A stretch of 64,000 nt of DNA from Osmia lignaria lignaria (taxonomy: Eukaryota; Arthropoda; Insecta; Hymenoptera; Megachilidae). The stretch lies in NCBI RefSeq assembly GCF_051020975.1, contig NW_027478158.1, forward strand, positions 3,286,001 through 3,350,000. Direction: 5' to 3'. Below are positions 23,397-36,921 of this stretch, piece after piece. Under the pieces are notes generated by a model. That model was not told the DNA's origin and searched no databases. It saw nothing but the letters and a program-made list of their open reading frames with translations. A program made the position numbers and the translations under genes. Within the stretch, counting starts at the first letter, position 1; each line of letters starts with the position of its first letter.

Positions 23397-25972
23397 TTGC
23401 AGATATATCTCAAGGGAAGGGGCCTGACGGACATATTTCGAGATATTTCTTCTTCTTGTTGTTCTTCTTCTGCTCAGCTAAGCTGGAAGTGGCATTTGCG
23501 GCTCGCACTAGTGCAGAGTTATCTCAAAGAAAGGGGCCACGGTGTTTCTGTACCTCTATTATGTTGGTGCGGCTTCGGAACTTTTAAATATCTCGATATA
23601 TCTCGAAAACCACGCTTCTGACCAAAAAATATCATAGAACATAAATTGTAGGAAACATAATTCTCTACAAAAAAGGTCTCTTAACATTTTGCCATAGCTC
23701 GCTTCGTTTCCGAGATATTTGCAGATATATCTCAAGGGAAGGGGCCTGACGGACATATTTCGAGATATTTCTTCTTCTTGTTGTTCTTCTTCTGCTCAGC
23801 TAAGCTGGAAGTGGCATTTGCAGCTCGCAATAGTGCAGAGTTATCTCAAAGAAAGGGGCCACGGTGTTTCTGTATCTCTATTATGTTGGTGCGGCTTCGG
23901 AACTTTTAAATATCTTGATATATCTCGAGAACTATGCATCTGATCAAAAAATATCATAGAACATAAAAAGTAGGAAACTTAATTCTCTACAAATAAAGTC
24001 TCTTAACATTTTGCCATAGCTCGCTTCGTTTCCGAGATATTTGCAGATTTATCTCAAGGGAAGGGGCCTGACGGACATATTTCGAGATATTTCTTCTTCT
24101 TCTTGTTCTTCTTCTGCTCAGCTAAGCTGGAAGCGGCATTCGCAGCTCGCAATAGTGCAGAGTTATCTCAAAGAAAGGGGCCACGGTGTTTCTGTATCTC
24201 TATTATGTTGGTGCGGCTTCGGAACTTTTAAATATCTCGATATATCTCGAAAACTACGCTTCTGATCAAAAAATATCATAGAGCATAAATTGTAGGAAAC
24301 ATAATTCTCTACAAAAAAGGTCTCTTAACATTTTGCCGTAGCTCGTTTCGTTTCCGAGATATTTGCAGATATATCTCAAGGGAAGGGGCCTGACGGACAT
24401 ATTTCGAGATATTTCTTCTTCTTGTTGTTCTTCTTCTGCACAGCTAAACTGGAAGTGGCATTTCCAGCTCGCAATAGTGCAGAGTTATCTCAAAGAAAGG
24501 GGCCACGGTGTTTCTGTATCTCTATTATGTTGGTGCGGCTTCGGACCTTTTAAATATCTTGATATATCTCGAGAACTACGCATCTGATCTAAAAATATCG
24601 TAGAACATAAAAAGTAGGAAACTTAATTCTCTACAAAAAAGGTCTCTTAACATTTTGCCATAGCTCGCTTCGTTTCCGAGATATTTGCAGATTTATCTCA
24701 AGGGAAGGGGCCTAACGGACATATTTCGAGATATTTCTTCTTCTTGTTGTTCTTCTTCTGCACAGCTAAACTGGAAGTGGCATTTCCAGCTCGCAATAGT
24801 GCAGAGTTATCTCAAAGAAAGGAGCCACGGTGTTTCTGTATCTCTATTATGTTGGGGCGGCTTCGGAACTTTTAAATATCTTGATATATCTCGAGAACTA
24901 CGCATCTGATCAAATAATATCATAGAACATAAAAAGTAGGAAACTTAATTCTCTACAAATAAGGTCTCTTAACATTTTGCCATAGCTCGCTTCGTTTCCG
25001 AGATATTTGCAGATTTATCTCGAGGGAAGGGGCCTGACGGACATATTTCGAGATATTTCTTCTTCTTGTTGTTCTTCTTCTGCACAGCTAAGCTGGAAGC
25101 GGCATTTCCGGCTCGCACTAGTGCAGAGTTATCTCGAAGAAAGGGGCTACGGTGTTTCTGTATCTCTATTATGTTGGTGCGGCTTCGGAACTTTTAAATA
25201 TCTTGATATATCTCGAGAACTACGCATCTGATCAAAAAATATCATAGAACATAAAAAGTAGGAAACTTAATTCTCTACAAATAAGGTCTCTTAACATTTT
25301 GCCATAGCTCGCTTCGTTTCCGAGATATTTGCAGATTTATCTCAAGGGAAGGGGCCTGACGGACATATTTCGAGATATTTCTTCTTCTTGTTGTTCTTCT
25401 TCTGCACAGCTAAGCTGGAAGTGGCATTTGCAGCTCGCAATAGTGCAGAGATATCTCAAAGAAAGGGGCCACGGTGTTTCTGTATCTCTATTATGTTGGT
25501 GCGGCTTCGGAACTTTTAAATATCTTGATATATCTCGAGAACTACGCGTCTGATCAAAAAATATCATAGAACATAAAAAGTAGGAAACATAATTCTCTAC
25601 AAAAAAGGTCTCTTAACATTTTGCCATAGCTCGCTTCGTTTCCGAGATATTTGCAGATTTATCTCAAGGGAAGGGGCCTGATGGACATATTTCGAGATAT
25701 TTCTTCTTCTTGTTGTTCTTCTTCTGCACAGCTAAGCTGGAAGCGGCATTTGCGGCTCGCACTAGTGCAGAGTTATCTCGAAGAAAGGGGCCACGGTGTT
25801 TCTGTATCTCTATTATGTTGGTGCGGCTTCGGAACTTTTAAATATCTTGATATATCTCGAGAACTACGCATCTGATCAAAAAATGTCGTAGAACATAAAA
25901 AGTAGGAAACTTAATTCTCTACAAAAAAGGTCTCTTAACATTTTGCCGTAGCTCGCTTCGTTTCCGAGATAT
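23397..25972 (+). repeat. Diverged monomers after region D
   Basis: The monomer at 23397 is a hybrid: its 5' part has the CTGCTCAGC variant of the monomer at 22431, and its 3' part has the TCTCGAAAACCACG form of the third T2 monomer. The next seven monomers carry mixed variants such as TCTCGAGGGAAGG, GAAGCGGCATT and ACAAATAAGGTC, with no repeated order longer than two units. This is plain satellite throughout. Confidence 0.8.
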
Positions 25973-28227
25973 TTGCAGATTTATCTCAAGGGAAGGGGCC
26001 TAACGGACATATTTCGAGATATTTCTTCTTCTTGTTGTTCTTCTTCTGCACAGCTAAGCTGGAAGTGGCATTTGCGGCTCGCACTAGTGCAGAGTTATCT
26101 CAAAGAAAGGGGCCACGGTGTTTCTGTATCTCTATTATGTTGTTGCGGCTTCGGAACTTTTAAATATCTCGATATATCTCGAAAACTACGCTTCTGATCA
26201 AAAAATATCATAGAACATAAATTGTAGGAAACATAATTCTCTACAAAAAACGTCTCTTAACATTTTGCCATAGCTCGCTTCGTTTCCGAGATATTTGCAG
26301 ATTCAGCTCAAACGAACGGGCCTGACGGACATATTTCGAGATTATTTCTTCTTCTTGTTGTTCTTCTTCTGCACAGCTAAGCTGGAAGTGGCATTTGCAG
26401 CTCGCAATAGTGCAGAGTTATCTCAAAGAAAGGGGCCACGGTGTTTCTGTATCTCTATTATGTTGGTGCGGCTTCGGAACTTTTAAATATCTTGATATAT
26501 CTCGAGAACTACGCATCTGATCAAAAAATATCAAAGAACATAAATTGTAGGAAACATAATTCTCTACAAAAGACGTCTCTTAACATTTTGCCATAGCTCG
26601 CTTCGTTTCCGAGATATTTGCAGATATATCTCAAGGGAAGGGGCCTGACGGACATATTTCGAGATATTTCTTCTTCTTGTTGTTCTTCTTCAGCACAGCT
26701 AAGCTGGAAGTGGCATTTGCAGCTCGCAATAGTGCAGAGTTATCTCAAAGAACGGGGCCACGGTGTTTCTGTATCTCTATTATGTTGGTGCGGCTTCGGA
26801 ACTTTTAAATATCTCGATATATCTCGAAAACTACGCTTCTGATCAAAAAATATCATAGAACATAAATTGTAGGAAACATAATTCTCTACAAAAAAGGTTT
26901 CTTAACATTTTGCCATAGCTCGCTTCGTTTCCGAGATATTTGCAGATACATCTCAAGGGAAGGGGCCTGACGGACATATTTCGAGATATTTCTTCTTGTT
27001 GTTGTTCTTCTTCTGCACAGCTAAGCTGGAAGTGGCATTTGCGGCTCGCACTAGTGCAGAGTTATCTCAAAGAAAGGGGCCACGGTGTTTCTGTATCTCT
27101 ATTATGTTGTTGCGGCTTCGGAATTTTTAAATATCTCGATATATCTCGAAAACTACGCTTCTGATCAAAAAATATCATAGAACATAAATTGTAGGAAACA
27201 TAATTCTCTACAAAAAACGTCTCTTAACATTTTGCCATAGCTCGCTTCGTTTCCGAGATATTTGCAGATTCAGCTCAAACGAACGGGCCTGACGGACATA
27301 TTTCGAGATATTTCTTCTTCTTGTTGTTCTTCTTCTGCACAACTAAGCTGGAAGTGGCATTTACAGCTCGCAATAGGGCAGAGTTATCTCAAAGAAAGGG
27401 GCCACGGTGTTTCTGTATCTCTATTATGTTGGTGCGGCTTCGGAACTTTTAAATATCTTGATATATCTCGAGAACTACGCATCTGATCAAAAAATATCAT
27501 AGAACATAAAAAGTAGAAAACTTAATTCTCTACAAAAAAGGTCTCTCAACATTTTGCCATAGCTCGCTTCGTTTCCGAGATATTTGCAGATTTATCTCAA
27601 GGGAAGGGGCCTGACGGACATATTTCGAGATATTTCTTCTTCTTGTTGTTCTTCTTCAGCACAGCTAAGCTGGAAGTGGCATTTGCAGCTCGCAATAGTG
27701 CAGAGTTATCTCAAAGAACGGGGCCACGGTGTTTCTGTATCTCTATTATGTTGGTGCGGCTTCGGAACTTTTAAATATCTCGATATATCTCGAAAACTAC
27801 GCTTCTGATCAAAAAATATCATAGAACATAAATTGTAGGAAACATAATTCTCTACAAAAAAGGTTTCTTAACATTTTGCCATAGCTCGCTTCGTTTCCGA
27901 GATATTTGCAGATTCAGCTCAAACGAACGGGCCTGACGGACATATTTCGAGATATTTCTTCTTCTTGTTGTTCTTCTTCTGCACAGCTAAGCTGGAAGTG
28001 GCATTTGCAGCTCGCAATAGTGCAGAGTTATCTCAAAGAAAGGGGCCACGGTGTTTCTGTATCTCTATTATGTTGGTGCGGCTTCGGAACTTTTAAATAT
28101 CTTGATATATCTCGAGAACTACGCATCTGATCAACAAATATCATAGAACATAAAAAGTAGGAAACTTAATTCTCTACAGAAAAGGTCTCTTATCATTTTG
28201 CCATAGCTCGCTTCATTTCCGAGATAT
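25973..28227 (+). repeat. Three-monomer cycle with CAGCTCAAACGAACG variants
   Basis: The monomers at 25973 and 26940 share TTATGTTGTTGCGG. Those at 26295, 27262 and 27906 share the ATTCAGCTCAAACGAACG start. Those at 26618 and 27584 share TTCAGCACAGC and AAGAACGGGGCC. The period is 966-967 bp, with about 2.3 rounds. The monomer at 26295 has an extra T (CGAGATTATTTC near 26343) that the later copies lack. Confidence 0.75.
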
Positions 28228-30803
28228 TTGCAGATTTATCTCAAGGGAAGGGGCCTAACGGACATATTTCGAGATATTTCTTCTTCTTGTTGTTCTTCTT
28301 CTGCACAGCGAAGCTGGAAGTGGCATTTGCAGCTCGCAATAGTGCAGAGTTATCTCAAAGAAAGGGGCCACGGTGTTTCTGTATCTCTATAATGTTGGTG
28401 CGGGTTCGGAACTTTTAAATATCTTGATATATCTCGAGAACTACGCATCTGATCAAAAAATATCATAGAACATAAATAGTAGGAAACTTAATTCTCTACA
28501 AAAAAGGTCTCTTAACATTTTGCCATAGCTCGCTTCGTTTCCGAGATATTTGCAGATTTATCTCAAGGGAAGGGGCCTGACGGACATATTTCGAGATATT
28601 TCTTCTTCTTGTTGTTCTTCTTCAGCACAGCTAAGCTGGAAGTGACATTTGCAGCTCGCAATAGTGCAGAGTTATCTCAAAGAACGGGGCCACGGTGTTT
28701 CTGTATCTCTATTATGATGGTGCAGCTTCGGAACTTTTAAATATCTTGATATATCTCGAGAACTACGCATCTGATCAAAAAATATCGTGGAACATAAAAA
28801 GTAGAAAACTTAATTCTCTACAAAAAAGGTCTCTTAACATTTTGCCATAGCTCGCTTCGTTTCCGAGATATTTGCAGATTTATCTCAAGGGAAGGGGCCT
28901 GACGGACATATTTCGAGATATTTCTTCTTCTTGTTGTTCTTCTTCTGCACAGCTAAGCTGGAAGTGGCATTTGCGGCTCGCACTAGTGCAGAGTTATCTC
29001 AAAGAAAGGGGCCACGGTGTTTCTGTATCTCTATTATGTTGGTGCGGCTTCGGAACTTTTAAATATCTCGATGTATCTCGAAAGCTACGCTTCTGATCAA
29101 AAAATATCATAGAACATAAATTGTAGGAAACATAATTCTCTACAAAAAAGGTCTCTTAACATTTTGCCATAGCTCGCTTCGTTTCCGAGATATTTGCAGA
29201 TTTATCTCAAGGGAAGGGGCCTGAAGGACATATTTCGAGATATTTCTTCTTCTTGTTGTTCTTCTTCTGCACAGCTAAGCTGGAAGTGGCATTTGCAGCT
29301 CGCAATAGTGCAGAGTTATCTCAAAGAAGGGGGCCACGGTGTTTCTGTATCTCTATTATGTTGGTGCGGCTTCGGAACTTTTAAATATCTTGATATATCT
29401 CGAGAACTACGCATCTGATCAAAAAATATCATAGAACATAAAAAGTAGGAAACTTAATTCTCTACAAAAAAGGTCTCTTAACATTTTGACATAGCTCGCT
29501 TCGTTTCCGAGATATTTGCAGATTTATCTCAAGGGAAGGGGCCTGACGGACATATTTCGAGATATTCCTTCTTCTTGTTGTTCTTCTTCTGCACAGCTAA
29601 GCTGGAAGTGGCATTTGCAGCTCGCAATAGTGCAGAGTTATCTCAAAGAAAGGGGCCACGGTGTTTCTGTATCTCTATTATGTTGGTGCGGCTTCGGAAC
29701 TTTTAAATATCTTGATATATCTCGAGAACTACGCATCTGATCAAAAAACATCATAGAACATAAAAAGTAGGAAACTTAATTCTCTACAGAAAAGGTCTCT
29801 TATCATTTTGCCATAGCTCGCTTCATTTCCGAGATATTTGCAGATTTATCTCAAGGGAAGGGGCCTAACGGACATATTTCGAGATGTTTCTTCTTCTTGT
29901 TGTTCTTCTTCTGCACAGCGAAGCTGGAAGTGGCATTTGCAGCTCGCAATAGTGCAGAGTTATCTCAAAGAACGGGGCCACGGTGTTTCTGTATCTCTAT
30001 TATGTTGGTGCAGCTTCGGAACTTTTAAATATCTTGATATATCTCGAGAACTACGCATCTGATCAAAAAATATCGTGGAACATAAAAAGTAGAAAACTTA
30101 GTTCTCTACAAAAAAGGTCTCTTAACATTTTGCCATAGCTCGCTTCGTTTCCGAGATATTTGCAGATTTATCTCAAGGGGAGGGGCCTGAAGGACATATT
30201 TCGAGATATTTCTTCTTCTTGTTGTTCTTCTTCTGCACAGCTAAGCTGGAAGTGGCATTTGCAGCTCGCAATAGTGCAGAGTTATCTCAAAGAAAGGGGC
30301 CACGGTGTTTCTGTATCTCTATTATGTTGGTGCGGCTTCGGAACTTTTAAATATCTTGATATATCTCGAGAACTACGCATCTGATCAAAAAATATCATAG
30401 AACATAAAAAGTAGGAAACTTAATTCTCTACAGAAAAGGTCTCTTATCATTTTGCCATAGCTCGCTTCATTTCCGAGATATTTGCAGATTTATCTCAAGG
30501 GAAGGGGCCTAACGGACATATTTCGAGATATTTCTTCTTCTTGTTGTTCTTCTTCTGCACAGCGAAGCTGGAAGTGGCATTTGCAGCTCGCAATAGTGCA
30601 GAGTTATCTCAAAGAAAGGGGCCACGGTGTTTCTGTATCTCTATAATGTTGGTGCGGGTTCGGAACTTTTAAATATCTTGATATATCTCAAGAACTACGC
30701 ATCTGATCAAAAAATATCATAGAACATAAATAGTAGGAAACTTAATTCTCTACAAAAAAGGTCTCTTAACATTTTGCCATAGCTCGCTTCGTTTCCGAGA
30801 TAT
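28228..30803 (+). repeat. Monomers with a 7-monomer (2254 bp) echo
   Basis: The monomers at 28228 and 30482 share CTTCATTTCC, CCTAACGG, CAGCGAAGC, CTATAATG and GCGGGTTCGG, and are almost identical. The monomers at 28550 and 29838 share ATCGTGGAACAT and AGTAGAAAACTTA. Those at 29194 and 30160 share GGCCTGAAGG. The order of these variants is not fully conserved, so this is a partly scrambled HOR, not a clean tandem duplication. Confidence 0.65.
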
Positions 30804-33379
30804 TTGCAGATTCAGCTCAAAGGAACGGGCCTGACGGACATATTTCGAGATATTTCTTCTTCTTGTTGTTCTTCTTCTGCACAGCTAAGCTGGAAGTGGC
30901 ATTTGCAGCTCGCAATAGTGCAGAGTTATCTCAAAGAGAGGGGCCACGGTGTTTCTGTATCTCTATTATGTTGGCGCGGCTTCGGAACTTTTAAATATCT
31001 TGATATATCTCGAGAACTACGCATCTGATCAAAGAATATCATAGAACATAAAAAGTAGGAAACTTAATTCTCTACAAAAAAGGTCTCTTAACATTTTGCC
31101 ATAGCTCTGTTCGTTTCCGAGATATTTGCAGATTTATCTCTAGGGAAGGGGCCTGACGGACATATTTCGAGATATTTCTTCTTCTTGTTGTTCTTCTTCT
31201 GCACAGCTAAGCTGGAAGTGGCATTTGCAGCTCGCAATAGTGCAGAGTTATCTCAAAGAAAGGGGCCACGGTGTTTCTGTATCTCTATTATGTTGGTGCG
31301 GCTTCGGAACTTTTAAATATCTTGATATATCTCGAGAACTACGCATCTGATAAAAAAATATCATACTACATCAAAAGTAGGAAACTTAATTCTCTACAAG
31401 AAAGGTCTCTAAACATTTTGCCATAGCTCGCTTCGTTTCCGAGATATTTGCAGATTTATCTCAAGGGAAGGGGCCTGACGGACATATTTCGAGATATTTC
31501 TTCTTCTTGTTGTTCTTCTTCTGCACAGCTAAGCTGGAAGTGGCATTTGCAGCTCGCAATAGTGCAGAGTTATCTCAAAGAGAGGGGCCACGGTGTTTCT
31601 GTATCTCTATTATGTTGGTGCGGCTTCGGAACTTTTAAATATCTCGATATATCTCGAAAACTACGCTTCTGATCAAAAAATATCAAAGAACATAAATTGT
31701 AGGAAACATAATTCTCTACAAAAGACGTCTCTTAACATTTTGCCATAGCTCGCTTCGTTTCCGAGATATTTGCAGATATATCTCAAGGGAAGGGGCCTGA
31801 CGGACATATTTCGAGATATTTCTTCTTCTTGTTGTTCTTCTTCTGCACAGCTAAGCTGGAAGTGGCATTTACAGCTCGCAATAGGGCAGAGTTATCTCAA
31901 AGAAAGGGGCCACGGTGTTTCTGTATCTCTATTATGTTGGTGCGGCTTCGGAACTTTTAAATATCTTGATATATCTCGAGAACTACGCATCTGATCAAAG
32001 AATATCATAGAACATAAAAAGTGGGAAACTTAATTCTCTACAAAAAAGGTCTCTTAACATTTTGCCATAGCTCTGTTCGTTTCCGAGATATTTGCAGATT
32101 TATCTCAAGGGAAGGGGCCTGACGGACATATTTCCAGATATTTCTTCTTCTTGTTGTTCTTCTTCTGCACAGCTAAGCTGGAAGTGGCATTTGCAGCTCG
32201 CAATAGTGCAGAGTTATCTCAAAGAGAGGGGCCACGGTGTTTCTGTATCTCTATTATGTTGGTGCGGCTTCGGAACTTTTAAATATCTTGATATATCTCG
32301 AGAACTACGCATCTGATCAAAAAATATCATAGAAGATAAAAAGTAGGAAACTTAATTCTCTACAAAAAAGGTCTCTTAACATTTTGCCATAGCTCGCTTC
32401 GTTTCCGAGATATTTGCAGATTTATCTCAAGGGAAGGGGCCTGACGGACATATTTCGAGATATTTCTTCTTCTTGTTGTTCTTCTTCTGCACAGCTAAGC
32501 TGGAAGTGGCATTTGCAGCTCGCAATAGTGCAGAGTTATCTCAAAGAAAGGGGCCACGGTGTTTCTGTATCTCTATTATGTTGGTGCGGCTTCGGAACTT
32601 TTAAATATCTCGATATATCTCGAAAACTACGCTTCTGATCAAAAAATATCGTAGAACATAAATTGTAGGAAACATAATTCTCTACAAAAAAGGTCTCTTA
32701 ACATTTTGCCATAGCTCGCTTCGTTTCCGAGATATTTGCAGATTTATCTCAAGGGAAGGGGCCTGAAGGACATATCTCGAGATATTTCTTCTTCTTGTTG
32801 TTCTTCTTCTGCACAGCGAAGCTGGAAGTGGCATTTGCAGCTCGCAATAGTGCAGAGTTATCTCAAAGAAAGGGGCCACGGTGTTTCTGTATCTCTATTA
32901 TGTTGGTGCGGCTTCGGAACTTTTAAATATCTTGATATATCTCGAGAACTACGCATCTGATCAAAAAATATCATAGAAGATAAAAAGTAGGAAACTTAAT
33001 TCTCTACAAAAAAGGTCTCTTAACATTTTGCCATAGCTCGCTTCGTTTCCGAGATATTTGCAGATTTATCTCAAGGGAAGGGGCCTGACGGACATATTTC
33101 GAGATATTTCTTCTTCTTGTTGTTCTTCTTCTGCACAGCTAAGCTGGAAGTGGCATTTGCAGCTCGCAATAGTGCAGAGTTATCTCAAAGAAAGGGGCCA
33201 CGGTGTTTCTGTATCTCTATTATGTTGGTGCGGCTTCGGAACTTTTAAATATCTCGATATATCTCGAAAACTACGCTTCTGATCAAAAAATATCGTAGAA
33301 CATAAATTGTAGGAAACATAATTCTCTACAAAAAAGGTCTCTTAACATTTTGCCATAGCTCGCTTCGTTTCCGAGATAT
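30804..33379 (+). repeat. Region F start, with a 644-bp dimer duplication
   Basis: The monomer order here uses variants that define region F: P (ATCAAAGAACATAAATTG tail, AAAAGACG), Q (ATTTACAGC with ATAGGGCAG), R (AGCTCTGTTCG junction), S (ATCGTAGAACATAAATTG) and T (GGCCTGAAGGACATATCTCGAG with CAGCGAAGC). P-Q-R-S-T runs from 31448 to 33057, and the S-T pair then recurs at 33058-33701 with only small differences, such as GGAAGTTTTAA near 33561. Confidence 0.75.
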
Positions 33380-36300
33380 TTGCAGATTTATCTCAAGGGA
33401 AGGGGCCTGAAGGACATATCTCGAGATATTTCTTCTTCTTGTTGTTCTTCTTCTGCACAGCGAAGCTGGAAGTGGCATTTGCAGCTCGCAATAGTGCAGA
33501 GTTATCTCAAAGAAAGGGGCCACGGTGTTTCTGTATCTCTATTATGTTGGTGCGGCTTCGGAAGTTTTAAATATCTTGATATATCTCGAGAACTACGCAT
33601 CTGATCAAAAAATATCATAGAACATAAATAGTAGGAAACTTAATTCTCTACAAAAAAGGTCTCTCAACATTTTGCCATAGCTCGCTTCGTTTCCGAGATA
33701 TTTGCACATTTATCTCAAGGGAAGGGGCCTAACGGACATATTTCGAGATATTTCTTCTTCTTGTTGTTCTTCTTCTGCACAGCGAAGCTGGAAGTGGCAT
33801 TTGCAGCTCGCAATAGTGCAGAGTTATCTCAAAGAGAGGGGCCACGGTGTTTCTGTATCTCTATTATGTTGGTGCGGCTTCGGAACTTTTAAATATCTTG
33901 ATATATCTCGAGAACTACGCATCTGATCAAAAAATATCATAGAAGGTAAAAAGTAGGAAACTTAATTGTCTACAAAAAAGGTCTCTTAACATTTTGCCGT
34001 AGCTCGCTTCGTTTCCGAGATCTTTGCAGATATATCTCAAGGGAAGGGGCCTGACGGACATATTTCGAGATATTTCTTCTTCTTGTTGTTCTTCTTCTGC
34101 ACAGCTAAGCTGGAAGTGGCATTTGCAGCTCGCAATAGTGCAGAGTTATCTCAAAGAAAGGGGCCACGGTGTTTCTGTATCTCTATTATGTTGGTGCGGC
34201 TTCGGAACTTTTAAATATCTTGATATATCTCGAGAACTACGCATCTGATCAAAAAATATCATACTACATCAAAAGTAGGAAACTTAATTCTCTACAAGAA
34301 AGGTCTCTAAACATTTTGCCATAGCTCGCTTCGTTTCCGAGATATTTGCAGATTTATCTCAAGGGAAGGGGCCTGACGGACATATTTCGAGATATTTCTT
34401 CTTCTTGTTGTTCTTCTTCTGCACAGCTAAGCTGGAAGTGGCATTTGCAGCTCGCAATAGTGCAGAGTTATCTCAAAGAGAGGGGCCACGGTGTTTCTGT
34501 ATCTCTATTATGTTGGTGCGGCTTCGGAACTTTTAAATATCTCGATATATCTCGAAAACTACGCTTCTGATCAAAAAATATCAAAGAACATAAATTGTAG
34601 GAAACATAATTCTCTACAAAAGACGTCTCTTAACATTTTGCCATAGCTCGCTTCGTTTCCGAGATATTTGCAGATATATCTCAAGGGAAGGGGCCTGACG
34701 GACATATTTCGAGATATTTCTTCTTCTTGTTGTTCTTCTTCTGCACAGCTAAGCTGGAAGTGGCATTTACAGCTCGCAATAGGGCAGAGTTATCTCAAAG
34801 AAAGGGGCCACGGTGTTTCTGTATCTCTATTATGTTGGTGCGGCTTCGGAACTTTTAAATATCTTGATATATCTCGAGAACTACGCATCTGATCAAAGAA
34901 TATCATAGAACATAAAAAGTAGGAAACTTAATTCTCTACAAAAAAGGTCTCTTAACATTTTGCCATAGCTCTGTTCGTTTCCGAGATATTTGCAGATTTA
35001 TCTCAAGGGAAGGGGCCTGACGGACATATTTCGAGATATTTCTTCTTCTTGTTGTTCTTCTTCTGCACAGCTAAGCTGGAAGTGGCATTTGCAGCTCGCA
35101 ATAGTGCAGAGTTATCTCAAAGAGAGGGGCCACGGTGTTTCTGTATCTCTATTATGTTGGTGCGGCTTCGGAACTTTTAAATATCTTGATATATCTCGAG
35201 AACTACGCATCTGATCAAAAAATATCATAGAAGATAAAAAGTAGGAAACTTAATTCTCTACAAAAAAGGTCTCTTAACATTTTGCCATAGCTCTGTTCGT
35301 TTCCGAGATATTTGCAGATTTATCTCAAGGGAAGGGGCCTGACGGACATATTTCGAGATATTTCTTCTTCTTGTTGTTCTTCTTCTGCACAGCGAAGCTG
35401 GAAGTGGCATTTGCAGCTCGCAATAGTGCAGAGTTATCTCAAAGAAAGGGGCCACGGTGTTTCTGTATCTCTATTATGTTGGTGCGGCTTCGGAACTTTT
35501 AAATATCTTGATATATCTCGAGAACTACGCATCTGATCAAAAAATATCATAGAACATAAATAGTAGGAAACTTAATTCTCTACAAAAAAGGTCTCTCAAC
35601 ATTTTGCCATAGCTCGCTTCGTTTCCGAGATATTTGCACATTTATCTCAAGGGAAGGGGCCTAACGGACATATTTCGAGATATTTCTTCTTCTTGTTGTT
35701 CTTCTTCTGCACAGCGAAGCTGGAAGTGGCATTTGCAGCTCGCAATAGTGCAGAGTTATCTCAAAGAAAGGGGCCACGGTGTTTCTGTATCTCTATTATG
35801 TTGGTGCGGCTTCGGAACTTTTAAATATCTTGATATATCTCGAGAACTACGCATCTGATCAAAAAATATCATACTACATCAAAAGTAGGAAACTTAATTC
35901 TCTACAAGAAAGGTCTCTAAACATTTTGCCATAGCTCGCTTCGTTTCCGGGATATTTGCAGATTTATCTCAAGGGAAGGGGCCTGACGGACATATTTCGA
36001 GATATTTCTTCTTCTTGTTGTTCTTCTTCTGCACAGCTAAGCTGGAAGTGGCATTTGCAGCTCGCAATAGTGCAGAGTTATCTCAAAGAGAGGGGCCACG
36101 GTGTTTCTGTATCTCTATTATGTTGGTGCGGCTTCGGAACTTTTAAATATCTCGATATATCTCGAAAACTACGCTTCTGATCAAAAAATATCAAAGAACA
36201 TAAATTGTGGGAAACATAATTCTCTACAAAAGATGTCTCTTAACATTTTGCCATAGCTCGCTTCGTTTCCGAGATATTTGCAGATATATCTCAAGGGAAG

Positions 36301-36921
36301 GGGCCTGACGGACATATTTCGAGATATTTCTTCTTCTTGTTGTTCTTCTTCTGCACAGCTAAGCTGGAAGTGTCATTTGCAGCTCGCAATAGTGCAGAGT
36401 TATCTCAAAGAAGGGGGCCACGGTGTTTCTGTATCTCTATTATGTTGGTGCGGCTTCGGAACTTTTAAATATCTTGATATATCTCGAGAACTACGCATCT
36501 GATCAAAACATATCATAGAACATAAAAAGTAGGAAACTTAATTCTCTACAAAAAAGGTCTCTTAACATTTTGCCATAGCTCGCTTCATTTCCGAGATATT
36601 TGCAGATTTATCTCAAGGGAAGGGGCCTAACGGACATATTTCGAGATATTTCTTCTTCTTGTTGTTCTTCTTCTGCACAGCGAAGCTGGAAGTGGCATTT
36701 GCAGCTCGCAATAGTGCAGAGTTATCTCAAAGAAAGGGGCCACGGTGTTTCTGTATCTCTATTATGTTGGTGCGGCTTCGGAACTTTTAAATATCTCGAT
36801 ATATCTCGAAAACTACGCTTCTGATCAAAAAACATCATAGAACATAAATTGTAGGAAACATAATTCTCTACAAAAGACGTCTCTTAACATTTTGCCATAG
36901 CTCGCTTCGTTTCCGAGATAT
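33380..36921 (+). repeat. Region F block T-U-V-P-Q-R / R-T hybrid-U-P'-W-X
   Basis: U has TTGCACATTT with CAGCGAAGC, V has CATACTACATCAAAAG, P' has the TTTCCGGGATATT junction, W has GAAGTGTCATT and AAGAAGGGGGCC, and X has CTTCATTTCC, CCTAACGG and AAAACATCATAG. The first six monomers (33380-35311) reappear at 39820-41751. The following five (35312-36921) reappear at 43040-44649. The monomer at 35312 joins an R-type start to a T-type CAGCGAAGC middle. Confidence 0.8.
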
